Origin: Massilia terrae
GTDB taxonomy: Bacteria > Pseudomonadota > Gammaproteobacteria > Burkholderiales > Burkholderiaceae_D
NCBI RefSeq assembly: GCF_024753145.1
Contig: NZ_JANUGU010000006.1
Span: 124,001-188,000 of the forward strand
DNA length: 64,000 nucleotides
Direction of reading: 5' to 3'
How positions within the stretch are numbered: position 1 is the first letter of the stretch; every line of letters begins with the position of its first letter. A model generated the notes under the pieces. It had not been told where the DNA came from, ran no database searches, and saw nothing but the letters and a program-made list of their open reading frames with translations. Shown one piece after another: positions 6,790 through 15,226 of the stretch. The position numbers and the translations under genes are program-made.

Positions 6790-8391
6790 TTAAGAACCGC
6801 GCAGCTCGTCCCAGCTGAGGCCAAAGCGCGCCAGGTATTTCTTCAGGCGGTCGGCGTCGTTGGGCCGTTCCTTGGCGCTCCGTGAGACGGCGAACAGCTT
6901 GCGGCCGGCGTCCGACAGTGTTGTCGATTTCCGGCACACTTCGATGACCGCGCCGAGCTGGACGGCATCGAACAGGTCCAGTTCGGCGGCTTGTTTGCCG
7001 AGAATGCCTTCCAGATCGAGATCGCCCGCCTCGTCATTGGCATAGTGCTGCCACAGGCGCCGCAGCCGCGCGACTTCTTCCTGCACGATCACATCCGTGA
7101 TGCGGCCCGCCTCGGCCAGCGTCGCCATGCGCTGCACCGAGGCCGACAGGTCGCGGAAATTGCCCGCCCAGCGCGCTTCCGCGGACATCGCGAAATCCAT
7201 GTAGCGCTTGCGCGCCTCCTTGTTCAGGCGCACCACCTGCGCATTCTCGGCGCCGAACTGGGCCAGCAGGTAATCGATGTTGGGATCGATGTCTTCGGGG
7301 CGCGCCGTCAGGCCGGGCAGCTCGTAGGTCCACAGGTTGATCCGCGCGAACAGGTCTTCGCGGAAGCGGCCGGCGACCACTTCCTTCGACAGGTCACGGT
7401 TGGTGCCGGCGATCAGCAGGAAATCGCTTTGCACTTCGTTGTCCGAGCCCACCGGGTGGAAGCGCTTCTCTTCGATGGCCTTGAGCAGCATGGCCTGCTC
7501 GTCCAGGCCGAGCTCGCCGATCTCGTCGAGGAACAGCAGGCCCTTGTGCGCGCTGCGCAGCAGGCCGGGACGGTCCGAGGCGGCGCCGGTGAAGGCGCCC
7601 TTGACGTGGCCGAACAAGGTCGAGCCCGCGCCGTCGCCCTGCAGCGTGGCGCAGTTGATGTCGACGAACTTGCCGTCGATCTGGTGCCGCGCCCGGCGCA
7701 ACTGGTAGATGCGGCGCGCCAGGAAGGACTTGCCGGCGCCGGTCGGCCCCATCAGCAACATCGGCGCCTTCGACTTGATGGCCACGCGCTCGATCTCGTC
7801 GATCATCGCGTTGAAACGGGCGTTGCGGGTGGCGATGCCGGACTTGAGGAAGGCCACGCCTTCTTCCTGCTCGCGCGTGAAGCGCTGGGCGATCTGGTCA
7901 TACTTCGACAGGTCGAGGTCGATCAGCGTGAAGGAGCCGGGATCGCCCGCGGTCTGGCGGCGCGGCGGGGCGGTCTGCAGCAGGCGGCCGGGGAAGTAGC
8001 GCGCCTCGGTCATCAGGAACATGCAGATCTGGACCACGTGGGTGCCGGTGGTGATGTGGATCCAGTACTCCTCGTTATCCGGATCGAAGGGATAGCTGCG
8101 CGCGAAGTCGAACAGGGTCGCGTAGACCTGTTCGAAGTCCCACGGGTCCTCGATGTGCACGCGGCGGGGATTCACTTCGGTCTCAGGCGACACCGAGGCG
8201 ATGTCGCGCCTGACCTGTTCCGCCAGGTCGCCGTGGCGGCCATTGAACAGCAGCTCGATGCGGTCGATGACCACTTCTTCGTGCTGGGTCAGGGCCACGG
8301 TCGGGCGCCACTTTTCCCAACGGTTGGCGCCGCTGCCGCTGTCGAGCTGGCTGCCGACGAAGCCGATCACCACGCTGCGCTTCTTCTTCAT
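6790..8391 (-). CDS. rtcR: Sigma54-dependent transcriptional activator RtcR
   Basis: Controls the RNA-repair operon. 533 residues. The N-terminal about 180 residues form the RtcR regulatory (CARF-like) domain (VVIGFVGSQLD, WIHITTGTHVVQICMFL). The AAA+ core has Walker A GPTGAGKS near residue 200, the sigma54-contact loop GAFTGA, and Walker B LLFLDEIGEL. A C-terminal helix-turn-helix region ends the protein. It is divergent from the rtc operon, whose -24/-12 promoter is at 8533. In known systems RNA fragments with 2',3'-cyclic phosphate or tRNA pieces bound by the CARF domain are thought to relieve inhibition. The start ATG lacks a strong ribosome site, suggesting low expression. Confidence 0.95.
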   Translation of the reverse strand: MKKKRSVVIGFVGSQLDSGSGANRWEKWRPTVALTQHEEVVIDRIELLFNGRHGDLAEQVRRDIASVSPETEVNPRRVHIEDPWDFEQVYATLFDFARSYPFDPDNEEYWIHITTGTHVVQICMFLMTEARYFPGRLLQTAPPRRQTAGDPGSFTLIDLDLSKYDQIAQRFTREQEEGVAFLKSGIATRNARFNAMIDEIERVAIKSKAPMLLMGPTGAGKSFLARRIYQLRRARHQIDGKFVDINCATLQGDGAGSTLFGHVKGAFTGAASDRPGLLRSAHKGLLFLDEIGELGLDEQAMLLKAIEEKRFHPVGSDNEVQSDFLLIAGTNRDLSKEVVAGRFREDLFARINLWTYELPGLTARPEDIDPNIDYLLAQFGAENAQVVRLNKEARKRYMDFAMSAEARWAGNFRDLSASVQRMATLAEAGRITDVIVQEEVARLRRLWQHYANDEAGDLDLEGILGKQAAELDLFDAVQLGAVIEVCRKSTTLSDAGRKLFAVSRSAKERPNDADRLKKYLARFGLSWDELRGS

Positions 8392-8404
8392 TTTGAATAA
8401 ATGT

Positions 8405-8420
8405 TTATCTAAACAGATAA
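8405..8420. promoter_or_regulatory. Inverted repeat TTATCT-N4-AGATAA, candidate RtcR-region operator
   Basis: Perfect 6-bp inverted repeat in an AT-rich stretch 14 bases upstream of rtcR. A further TTATCT occurs at 8501-8506, with a related TTATC just before it. These are the only palindromic elements between rtcR and the sigma54 promoter, so they could be activator-binding sites or an autoregulatory operator. There is no experimental basis for this in the sequence itself. Confidence 0.35.
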
Positions 8421-8532
8421 TTTAGCACACCGCGTTTCCGATCGAACACATTCCGGTTCAATCTTGCGTATTAGAAATAAAACATAAAATTATCAAGCAC
8501 TTATCTGAAAAACATATGGCGGATGAGCGGGC

Positions 8533-8548
8533 TGGCACGGCCATTGCA
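8533..8548 (+). promoter_or_regulatory. Sigma54 (-24/-12) promoter of the rtc operon
   Basis: TGGCACGGCCATTGCA matches the sigma54 consensus TGGCAC-N5-TTGCA exactly, including correct GG-GC spacing. It lies 35 bases upstream of the first gene of the operon and downstream of the divergent sigma54 activator gene rtcR. Transcription should start near 8560. Confidence 0.93.
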
Positions 8549-8582
8549 ATAGGAGGGGTACCAAACAATCAAGGAGAACGCC

Positions 8583-8783
8583 ATGGGCTGGACCATCAGC
8601 GTGGGAAGTGCAGGTGTGGGGCAAAGAACGAATGGCAGTGTGACTACAATTCGACAAAGTGCTGTCACGCCGATTTCTCGCCATTCGACTGTCCAGGTAA
8701 TGGTTTCGTTGGATGCGGTCACGTCGGCCCAGGCCGAACAGGTCTGGCAGAGCGTCCTGTCTATCCTAGTCGGCAAGCTTTAA
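8583..8783 (+). CDS. Small protein encoded first in the rtc operon, function unknown
   Basis: 66 residues. AAGGAG at 8571-8576 sits six bases before the ATG, the best ribosome-binding site in the locus, and the sigma54 promoter lies just upstream, so it is probably translated whenever rtcBA is induced. The protein is polar in the middle (TTIRQSAVTPISRH) and has a C-terminal amphipathic helix candidate (AQAEQVWQSVLSILVGKL). There is no signal peptide and no cysteine. It ends 32 bases before rtcB. I recognise no family. It could be a toxin-like, adaptor or RNA-binding peptide, but nothing in the sequence decides. Confidence 0.65.
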   Translation: MGWTISVGSAGVGQRTNGSVTTIRQSAVTPISRHSTVQVMVSLDAVTSAQAEQVWQSVLSILVGKL

Positions 8784-8815
8784 CAATTCTTGGAATTTAA
8801 TGAGAGAACAAGCAA

Positions 8816-10051
8816 ATGAAACACGAGACTTTTGACGTGATTGCGGTCGAAGGCGGACGTCCGGTGAAGATGTGGACGCACGGGGTGCCGGTCGAGGACG
8901 AGGCCAGGAAGCAGCTGTCGAATACGGCGAAGATGCCGTTCATCTACAAGCACATCGCCGCGATGCCGGACGTGCACCTGGGGAAGGGATCGACCATCGG
9001 GAGCGTGATTCCGACGCTGGGGGCGATCATCCCGGCGGCCGTGGGTGTCGATATCGGCTGCGGGATGATGGCTGCCAAAACCACGCTGACCGCCAATGAC
9101 TTGCCCGACAACCTGGGCCCGCTGCGCTCGGCCATCGAGCGCTCGGTCCCGCACGGGATGTCGCCGAAAACGCGTGGTTTCAAAGGCCGCGACAAGGGTT
9201 CGTGGGACACGCCGCCGCAAGCGGTCGACGCCGCCTGGCTGCAATTGAAGGATGGATTCGACGCAATCTGCGACAAGACCCCGAAGCTGAGGAACACTAA
9301 CAACTACAAGCACCTGGGGACGCTGGGAACGGGGAACCACTTCATCGAAATCTGCCTCGACGAGGTGGGGTTCGTCTGGTTCATGCTGCACTCGGGGTCG
9401 CGCGGGGTGGGGAACGCGATCGGGTCCTGGTTCATCGAGCTGGCGAAGAAGGACATGCGCACGCACTTCATCAACCTGCCGGACGATGACCTGGCCTACC
9501 TGCCGGAAGGAACGCAGCACTACGACGATTATGTCGAGGCGGTCGGCTGGGCGCAGCAGTTTGCGCGCCTGAACCGCGAGGTGATGATGCAGAACCTGAT
9601 CGCGGCGGTCCGCACGGTGATCACCAAGCCCTTCGAGACGCACGTGGAAGCGGTGAATTGCCACCACAACTATGTGCAGAAGGAACACCACTTCGGCAAG
9701 GACGTGCTCGTCACCCGCAAGGGAGCGGTGTCGGCGCGCGAGGGCGAGCTGGGGATCATTCCGGGGTCGATGGGGGCCAAGAGCTACATCGTGCGCGGAA
9801 AGGGAAACCCGGAAAGCTTCAACAGCTGCAGCCACGGCGCCGGCCGCACCATGAGTCGCAACGAGGCCAAGCGCCGCTTCACCGTGGCCGACCAGGTCAA
9901 GGCGACCGAAGGGGTGGAGTGCCGCAAGGATGCCGATGTGATCGACGAGATCCCGATGGCGTACAAGGACATCGATGCGGTGATGGAGGCGCAGCGCGAC
10001 CTGGTGGAAGTTGTGCATACCTTGAAACAGATCGTCTGCGTGAAAGGCTGA
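8816..10051 (+). CDS. rtcB: RNA-splicing ligase RtcB
   Basis: GTP-dependent, Mn2+-dependent ligase joining 2',3'-cyclic phosphate or 3'-phosphate RNA ends to 5'-OH ends. 411 residues, the usual bacterial length. Metal-binding and catalytic motifs are all visible: VDIGCGMMAA (metal-binding cysteine), GTGNHFIEI, HSGSRGVGN, HNYVQKEHH, and SCSHGAGRTMSR, with the histidine that becomes guanylylated. It is second in the sigma54-driven operon, with rtcA 48 bases downstream. It probably repairs cleaved tRNA or rRNA during stress, as known for the family. Confidence 0.97.
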   Translation: MKHETFDVIAVEGGRPVKMWTHGVPVEDEARKQLSNTAKMPFIYKHIAAMPDVHLGKGSTIGSVIPTLGAIIPAAVGVDIGCGMMAAKTTLTANDLPDNLGPLRSAIERSVPHGMSPKTRGFKGRDKGSWDTPPQAVDAAWLQLKDGFDAICDKTPKLRNTNNYKHLGTLGTGNHFIEICLDEVGFVWFMLHSGSRGVGNAIGSWFIELAKKDMRTHFINLPDDDLAYLPEGTQHYDDYVEAVGWAQQFARLNREVMMQNLIAAVRTVITKPFETHVEAVNCHHNYVQKEHHFGKDVLVTRKGAVSAREGELGIIPGSMGAKSYIVRGKGNPESFNSCSHGAGRTMSRNEAKRRFTVADQVKATEGVECRKDADVIDEIPMAYKDIDAVMEAQRDLVEVVHTLKQIVCVKG

Positions 10052-10099
10052 GTTTTGCAATCAGCCGCTCACGCAGGCGGCAAAAAGAAAGAAAAGAAC

Positions 10100-11164
10100 A
10101 TGATTGAACTAAATGGCGCCGCGGGAGAGGGCGGCGGCCAGATCCTGCGTTCGGCGCTGACCCTGTCGGTGCTGACTGGACAGGCTTTTCGCATCCGGGA
10201 CATTCGCGCGAACCGTTCCAAGCCGGGGCTGATGCGCCAACATTTGGTGGCCGTGCAAGCGGCTGCCGAGGTGTGCGGCGCGCAGGCCGAGGGCGCGCAC
10301 GTCGGCTCGCTCCAGCTGAGCTTTTCGCCCGGAGCCATCCGTGGCGGCGACTACCGCTTCGCCATCGGCACGGCGGGGAGCTGTACGCTGGTCTTGCAAA
10401 CGCTGGTCCCGGCCTTGCTGTTCGCGGACCGGCCTTCGACCGTGCGGGTGGCCGGCGGCACGCACAATCCGATGGCGCCGCCGGCGCAGTTCCTGCAGCG
10501 TGCCTATGCGCGTGCGCTGGCGGACATGGGCGCGGCGGTCGGTTTCGAACTGCACCGCTTCGGCTTCTATCCGGCGGGCGGCGGCGCGATCACGGCCATG
10601 GTCCAGCCCTGCGGCGTCTTGCGTCCGTTCGAGTGGATGGCGCGCGGCGCGCGGGTGGCGGCCTATGCGGAGAGCTTTGTCGCAGGCATCTCGGCGAATG
10701 TCGCCAGGCGCGAGCTGGACAGTGTCGGCGCCGCGATGGGGTGGGAAGGCTCGCAGTTGCGCGAACGTGGCCTGCCGGGCGAGCAGGGGCCGGGCAACGC
10801 GCTGCTGATCACGCTGGAGCACGAGCACGTGACGGAAGTGTTCACCGCGATCGGCGAAAAATCCATCCCTTCCGATGCCGTGGCGCGCGCCGTGGTCAAG
10901 GACGTGCGGCGCTACCTGGCGTCAGAGGGCGCGGTGGGCGAGCACCTGGCCGACCAGCTGATGCTGCCAATGGCGCTGGCCGGCGGCGGGCGCTACACGA
11001 CGGCATCAATCTCCTTGCACGCGAGGACCAATGCCCAAGTCATCGAGCGCTTCCTGCCGGTGCGCTTCGAGTTCGGAGAGCAAGGCGGCGTGCATACCTG
11101 CTTGGTCGAAGCCGCTTCTGCCTACAAACCGCCGGCGCAGCGCAGCGCGGTGCCGGTGAAGTAA
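10100..11164 (+). CDS. rtcA: RNA 3'-terminal phosphate cyclase RtcA
   Basis: ATP-dependent conversion of RNA 3'-phosphate to 2',3'-cyclic phosphate, which supplies RtcB substrate. 354 residues from the ATG at 10100, which opens the family motif MIELNGAAGEGGGQILR. Other conserved parts are IGTAGSCTLVLQTLVPALLFA, GGTHNPMAPP and EHLADQLMLPMAL, which contains the histidine adenylated in the family. The last residues (PPAQRSAVPVK) look foreign: the DNA encoding them repeats the 3' end of the convergent SDR gene on the antisense strand (see 11132 and 11465), suggesting the gene end was rewritten by recombination. Confidence 0.95.
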   Translation: MIELNGAAGEGGGQILRSALTLSVLTGQAFRIRDIRANRSKPGLMRQHLVAVQAAAEVCGAQAEGAHVGSLQLSFSPGAIRGGDYRFAIGTAGSCTLVLQTLVPALLFADRPSTVRVAGGTHNPMAPPAQFLQRAYARALADMGAAVGFELHRFGFYPAGGGAITAMVQPCGVLRPFEWMARGARVAAYAESFVAGISANVARRELDSVGAAMGWEGSQLRERGLPGEQGPGNALLITLEHEHVTEVFTAIGEKSIPSDAVARAVVKDVRRYLASEGAVGEHLADQLMLPMALAGGGRYTTASISLHARTNAQVIERFLPVRFEFGEQGGVHTCLVEAASAYKPPAQRSAVPVK

Positions 11165-11171
11165 GACGCGG
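11132..11171. repeat. 40-nt duplication, copy at the rtcA 3' end
   Basis: CCGGCGCAGCGCAGCG through GTGCCGGTGAAGTA, 38 of 40 identical to 11465-11504, which is the 3' end of the convergent SDR gene. It is in direct orientation at a spacing of 333 bases. Confidence 0.8.
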
Positions 11172-11454
11172 TGGACGAAAGCGCCCCGGGGTCAGGTCGT
11201 CCAATTGATCAAAATTCCAGTTGCATAAGTTCCTAAGGACATTCTTGATTCTTTGGACGACCTGACCCCAGGGGGCAAAACGTGCATTGCGTGAAGTGTT
11301 CGCGGGAAGGCGGGGAAGACCTCATGCCTGCTTTCCCGGTCGACGCCTTACTGCCTGGTCGGGTCGGTCCGCGGAAGGAAGCCCCCGTTACCGTTGATAG
11401 GAGATTGCGTACAACTTGCTGGCTATAGACGAAGACCATCCCATAGCAAGTGAA
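11165..11454. other. Intergenic region with a 17-bp inverted repeat
   Basis: Non-coding stretch between the convergent rtcA and SDR genes. A perfect 17-bp inverted repeat, GGGGTCAGGTCGTCCAA at 11188-11204 and its complement at 11253-11269, encloses a 48-base AT-rich loop. There is no run of T after it, so it is not a classical terminator. It resembles a solitary REP-type or transposon-derived palindrome. I see no gene in the rest. Confidence 0.7.
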
Positions 11455-12195
11455 TCAGATTCCACCGGCGCAGCGCAGCGTGGTGCCGGTGAAGTACGAC
11501 GCGGCCGGGGACAGTAACCAGACAATCGGCGCGGCAATTTCTTCCGGCGTCGCCGGTCGTTGCAGCGGGACTTTTTGCGCGTACCGCTCCGCGCGGCCGG
11601 GCGCGCCGGCCGTGGCGTGCAGGTCGGTCTGCGTGATGCCGGGCGCGACGCCGCAGACCCGGATGCCTTCCGCTGCCAGCTCCCGGCTCAAGCCCAGGGT
11701 GAACGAATCGACCGCGCCCTTGCTGGCGGCGTAGTGCACCCATTCCTGGGGACTGCCGGTCGAGACGGCGACGGAGGAGACGTTGACGATCACGCCCTTG
11801 GCGCCGGTGCGCCGGAACGAATGAATCGCGGCGCGGCAGCAATGCATGGTGCCGTAGACATTGGTGCGGAACACGGCTTCGATGGTGGCCGGATCGGTGC
11901 TGATGAAGTCGCGCAGCGGCCCGGTGATGGCGGCGTTGTTCACCAGCGCCGCCAGCGGGCCAAGTTGCTCCTCGACGGTGGCGAACATGCCTTGCACCTC
12001 GGCCTCGTCGCCGACATCGGCCTGGACGGCAAGCGCTGTGCCGCCTGCCGCGCGGATGGCAGCGACGAGGGCGTCGGCGGCGCTCTTGTCACGTACGAAG
12101 TTGACGGCGACTGCGTAACCTGCCGCCGCTGCTTGCCGCGCAACAGCGGCGCCGATGCCGCGGCTGGCGCCGGTAACGATCAATACTTTTTGCAT
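11455..12195 (-). CDS. Short-chain dehydrogenase/reductase (FabG-like, glucose/sugar dehydrogenase type)
   Basis: 246-residue NAD(P)-dependent oxidoreductase of unknown substrate. Motifs: TGASRGIGAAVA for cofactor binding, NNAAITGP, the catalytic serine in VNVSSVAV, and YAASKGAVD with the active-site tyrosine and lysine. The C-terminal SYFTGTTLRCAGG matches the family's F-TG-T-VDGG end. The start ATG 12195 has GAGGA 7 bases before it. The 3' end is duplicated at the end of rtcA. No neighbour suggests a pathway. Confidence 0.88.
   Translation of the reverse strand: MQKVLIVTGASRGIGAAVARQAAAAGYAVAVNFVRDKSAADALVAAIRAAGGTALAVQADVGDEAEVQGMFATVEEQLGPLAALVNNAAITGPLRDFISTDPATIEAVFRTNVYGTMHCCRAAIHSFRRTGAKGVIVNVSSVAVSTGSPQEWVHYAASKGAVDSFTLGLSRELAAEGIRVCGVAPGITQTDLHATAGAPGRAERYAQKVPLQRPATPEEIAAPIVWLLSPAASYFTGTTLRCAGGI
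11465..11504. repeat. 40-nt duplication, copy inside the SDR 3' end
   Basis: Likely parent copy of 11132-11171, because here the opposite strand encodes the expected conserved SDR C terminus (FTGTTLRCAGG). Confidence 0.8.
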
Positions 12196-12327
12196 GCGCG
12201 ATCCTCGTGTGTGTTTGGCGATATCGTACCGGCAACTTTGCAGGAGTTCAAAAGTATGCATGTGCGGGCTACCGTGCGGGGCTCGCGAGCGGATATAGTG
12301 CAGGCAATCTATTCGTATCAAGGCAAG

Positions 12328-14301
12328 ATGGCTGATTCACGCAATCAAGAAGAACAGGACAGCACCCACGGCGACGATGCGCTGCTTGTACAGGAGCTCG
12401 ACCTGGCGGCGCGCGGCATGGAGCTGGTCAAGATGGAAGGCCGGGTGTTCGTGCGCGTGCGCGGCGAGGTGCGCTACGAGGGCCTGCGCGTGCCGTACAG
12501 GCTGGTGCCGAGCCGCGGCGTGCTGGCCAAGCCGAGCAAGTGGCGCAAGCTGGATTTGACCGCGCGCCGCCAGCTGGTCGAGGAACGGGCCGGCGCGCGC
12601 GATGTCGCGGAGCTGCAGCAGCAGGCCGAGGAGTTCGTCGCCGAGATCGCCGAGCAAGCCGACGAGTTCGGTTTCGATCCGATGCTGTTCCTGCATGTGC
12701 TGGATGAGCTGGAAACCTCCGAGCCGGCCGAGTATGTGTTCGACCGCATCGGGCAGCGCGTCACGCACGCGATCGAACGCGAGCAGGAGGAGCGGCACGC
12801 GGCGCGCACCAAGGAAAGCATCAACCTGGCCGAGTATCCCGATAGCTTCGAAGTGGCGAGCAAGATGCAGCGCCGCTTCATCGCGCTGCTGGGGCCGACG
12901 AATTCCGGCAAGACGCACAAGGCAATGGAGGCGCTGGCGAACGCGGCCAGCGGGGTCTACCTGGCGCCCTTGCGCTTGCTGGCGCTGGAGAACTATGAGC
13001 GCCTGCTGGACGCGCGTCCGCATGGCAAGGAACTGAAGGTCAGCCTGGTGACGGGCGAGGAGCGCCGCATTGCCGAGGGCGCGACCCACGTGGCCAGCAC
13101 GGTCGAAATGCTGGACACCCGCACGGCGGTCGAGGTGGCGGTGATCGACGAGATCCAGATGCTGTCGGACCGCGACCGCGGTGCGGCGTGGACGGCGGCG
13201 GTGTGTGGCGCACCGGCCCAGGTCGTGTACCTGGTCGGAGCGCCGGAAGCGCGGCGCGCGATCGAGGCGCTGGCGGCGCGGCTGGAATGCGAGCTGGAGG
13301 TGCACGTGCTCAAGCGCAAGGCGCCGCTGTCGATGGAGGCGGGCGCGGTGCGCAAGCTGCGCAATGTGCGGCGCGGCGACGCCATCATCGCGTTCTCGCG
13401 GCGCGAGGTGCTGATGTGGCGCGACATGATCACCGAGCTGGGCTTGTCGGTGGCGACCGTGTACGGCAATCTGTCGCCCGAGGTGCGACGGGCGCAGGCG
13501 GCGCGCTTTCGCGAGGGGCAGGCCGACGTGGTGGTGGGCACCGACGCGCTGGCGATGGGGCTGAACCTGCCGATCCAGCGGATCGTCATGACCACGGCCG
13601 TCAAGTACAACGGTGTCGAGGAGGAAGAGATTTCGGCGGCGCTGGCCAAGCAGATCGCTGGCCGCGCCGGGCGTTTCGGCGTGCACGAGGAAGGCTTCGT
13701 GGCCGGTTATGACGACGACACGCACGAGATCATGCGCGCCCTGCTGAAGGAGAAGGTGCCGCCGGTGCCGGCCACCGGCTTCGCGGTGGCGCCGTCGCTG
13801 GAGCAATTGCATCGCATCGCGGCGGTGACCGGGGAGAATTCGCTGGTCAAGCTGCTGCGTCGTTTCGTGCACAACATCGATGTGCCGGACGGCTTTTTCT
13901 TCCCGAAGATTACCGAGGAGCAGAACGAACGCGCGGAATGGCTGGATTCGCTGCCGCTGTCGGTGGCGGAGAAATTCACGCTGTCGCTGGTGCCGGTATC
14001 GACCCGCGTGCCGGTGCTGCAGAGCGCGTGGGAGCACTGGTCGCTGTCGCTGGCGAAGAAGAAGGCGAGTCCGCTGCAGCCGCATCCGGAATCGCTGTTC
14101 TGGCAGAACCTGCAGGAGGTGGAGGATACCTGTCGCATGTATTCGGCCTACGCCTGGCTGGGTTACCGGCTGCCGGAGTACTTCCCCAGCATCGAGCTGG
14201 CGCAGGAGCTGGCGCGCGAAGCATCGGAGCGGGTCGATTCGCTGCTGCAGCAGCAGAACGCGGCGGCGCGCAAGCGGCACGACAAGCGCGGACGCCGTTA
14301 G
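12328..14301 (+). CDS. SUV3-type ATP-dependent RNA helicase
   Basis: 657 residues from the ATG at 12328; the frame is open further upstream but antisense to the SDR. An N-terminal region of about 180 residues precedes the helicase core. Walker A is GPTNSGKTHKAMEAL near residue 188, motif II is VIDEIQML (DEIQ box, as in SUV3), motif III-like VYLVGAPE, and motif VI QIAGRAGRFG. A C-terminal SUV3-like domain follows, and the tail is basic (AARKRHDKRGRR). Mitochondrial SUV3 unwinds RNA for degradation with a 3'-5' exonuclease. A role in RNA decay or repair here is inference, supported only by proximity to rtcBA. Confidence 0.85.
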   Translation: MADSRNQEEQDSTHGDDALLVQELDLAARGMELVKMEGRVFVRVRGEVRYEGLRVPYRLVPSRGVLAKPSKWRKLDLTARRQLVEERAGARDVAELQQQAEEFVAEIAEQADEFGFDPMLFLHVLDELETSEPAEYVFDRIGQRVTHAIEREQEERHAARTKESINLAEYPDSFEVASKMQRRFIALLGPTNSGKTHKAMEALANAASGVYLAPLRLLALENYERLLDARPHGKELKVSLVTGEERRIAEGATHVASTVEMLDTRTAVEVAVIDEIQMLSDRDRGAAWTAAVCGAPAQVVYLVGAPEARRAIEALAARLECELEVHVLKRKAPLSMEAGAVRKLRNVRRGDAIIAFSRREVLMWRDMITELGLSVATVYGNLSPEVRRAQAARFREGQADVVVGTDALAMGLNLPIQRIVMTTAVKYNGVEEEEISAALAKQIAGRAGRFGVHEEGFVAGYDDDTHEIMRALLKEKVPPVPATGFAVAPSLEQLHRIAAVTGENSLVKLLRRFVHNIDVPDGFFFPKITEEQNERAEWLDSLPLSVAEKFTLSLVPVSTRVPVLQSAWEHWSLSLAKKKASPLQPHPESLFWQNLQEVEDTCRMYSAYAWLGYRLPEYFPSIELAQELAREASERVDSLLQQQNAAARKRHDKRGRR

Positions 14302-14931
14302 TCAGGGCAGGCAGTGCGAGGCGACGCCGGCGCCGTTGCCGCCGACCACAGGGATATCGAAGGGCGGGTAGCCGTTGCCGAGCAGGAGCACGCGCTGGCC
14401 GCGGTAGCGCAGGGCGAGCTGGTCGCCAGCGTAGTCGTCGAGGCCGCGCGGGATGAACAGCGCGATGCGGTAGTTGAGCGCGGGATAGGCGCCGGGGCCG
14501 AAGGTTTGCTGCGCGGGACCATGCTGCAGCTCGCCGGCGATGGCGCCGGACAGGGCGGGCGTGTCGCCCGGGGTGTTGAGGTCCGGCTTGTCGTCGAAGC
14601 GCAGGCTGAAGGGACGCAGCGGGCCATCGTCGCGGCCGGGATAGTCGATGCGGAAATCGTTGACGTCGTAATAGAAGCGCCGCAGGTCGCTGCGCACGTT
14701 CATGCTGCACAAGACGAAGATGGCCCAGAATCCCTGGCGCAGGCGCGGGAGCACCCACGCGGCGGGGTGCGGCGCCAGCGCGAGCGGGCTGGCGAAATGG
14801 ACCTCGTGGGCGTTGGCCACGTGCTGGTAGTGGATCACCACCGGCGCGGCGGGCTCGGGCCGCGTGCTGGAGCAGGCGGCCAGCGCCATCAGCTGGGCTG
14901 CGATCAGCGGGCTGCGCAAGGATTTGTGCAT
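14302..14931 (-). CDS. Hypothetical outer-membrane lipoprotein
   Basis: 209 residues from ATG 14931, with GGAGG five bases before it. The signal sequence ends LMALAACSS, a lipobox. The mature protein has no repeats and contains YYDVNDFRIDYPGRDDG, TPALSGAIAGELQHG and LALRYRGQRVLLLGNG. I do not recognise the family. Its stop abuts the stop of the convergent helicase gene with no gap. A second ATG (14952) would place the signal sequence too far inside. Confidence 0.7.
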   Translation of the reverse strand: MHKSLRSPLIAAQLMALAACSSTRPEPAAPVVIHYQHVANAHEVHFASPLALAPHPAAWVLPRLRQGFWAIFVLCSMNVRSDLRRFYYDVNDFRIDYPGRDDGPLRPFSLRFDDKPDLNTPGDTPALSGAIAGELQHGPAQQTFGPGAYPALNYRIALFIPRGLDDYAGDQLALRYRGQRVLLLGNGYPPFDIPVVGGNGAGVASHCLP

Positions 14932-15079
14932 CACGCCTCCTGGCCCGAGCACGGGCGCGCAAGGGGTGTCTGGGAATGCGTCAAGCTTGGACGAATCAAA
15001 TGCGGTGGGTTTGAGCTAGGTCAGGCGTGCTGTGGCGGGGATACCCCGGCGGCCCGCTTTTCTTTTGTTTGACTTGGCA

Positions 15080-15181
15080 CGTCGTCCCCGCGCAGGCGGG
15101 GACCCATAGACCGTTCGCGTCTACGAACAAATGCCGGACGTCCGCAAACTCAGCATGGGTCCAGCCTGCGCGGGGACGACG
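15080..15181. repeat. REP-like inverted repeat, copy 1
   Basis: Starts CGTCGTCCCCGCGCAGGCGG, has GACCCATAGAC inside the left arm, CAGCATGGGTCC inside the right arm, and ends CGGGGACGACG. It sits between a lipoprotein and the TlpA-like gene, in a 295-base gap that holds nothing else. Relatives are at 55209, 59923 and 61317, with partial copies at 20302, 48920, 57990 and 59186. Confidence 0.85.
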
Positions 15182-15226
15182 TTGGGGAGGTAAGTTGGAA
15201 AGCTGACGCCGTGCGCCTTCGGCTGC

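Noticed and set aside
11188-11269. 17-bp inverted repeat between rtcA and the SDR as a terminator
   Set aside because: Loop of 48 bases and no T-tract on either strand; more like a REP or mobile palindrome.
11560-12327. Upstream extension of the SUV3-type helicase frame
   Set aside because: Antisense to the SDR and of skewed composition. The helicase starts at 12328.
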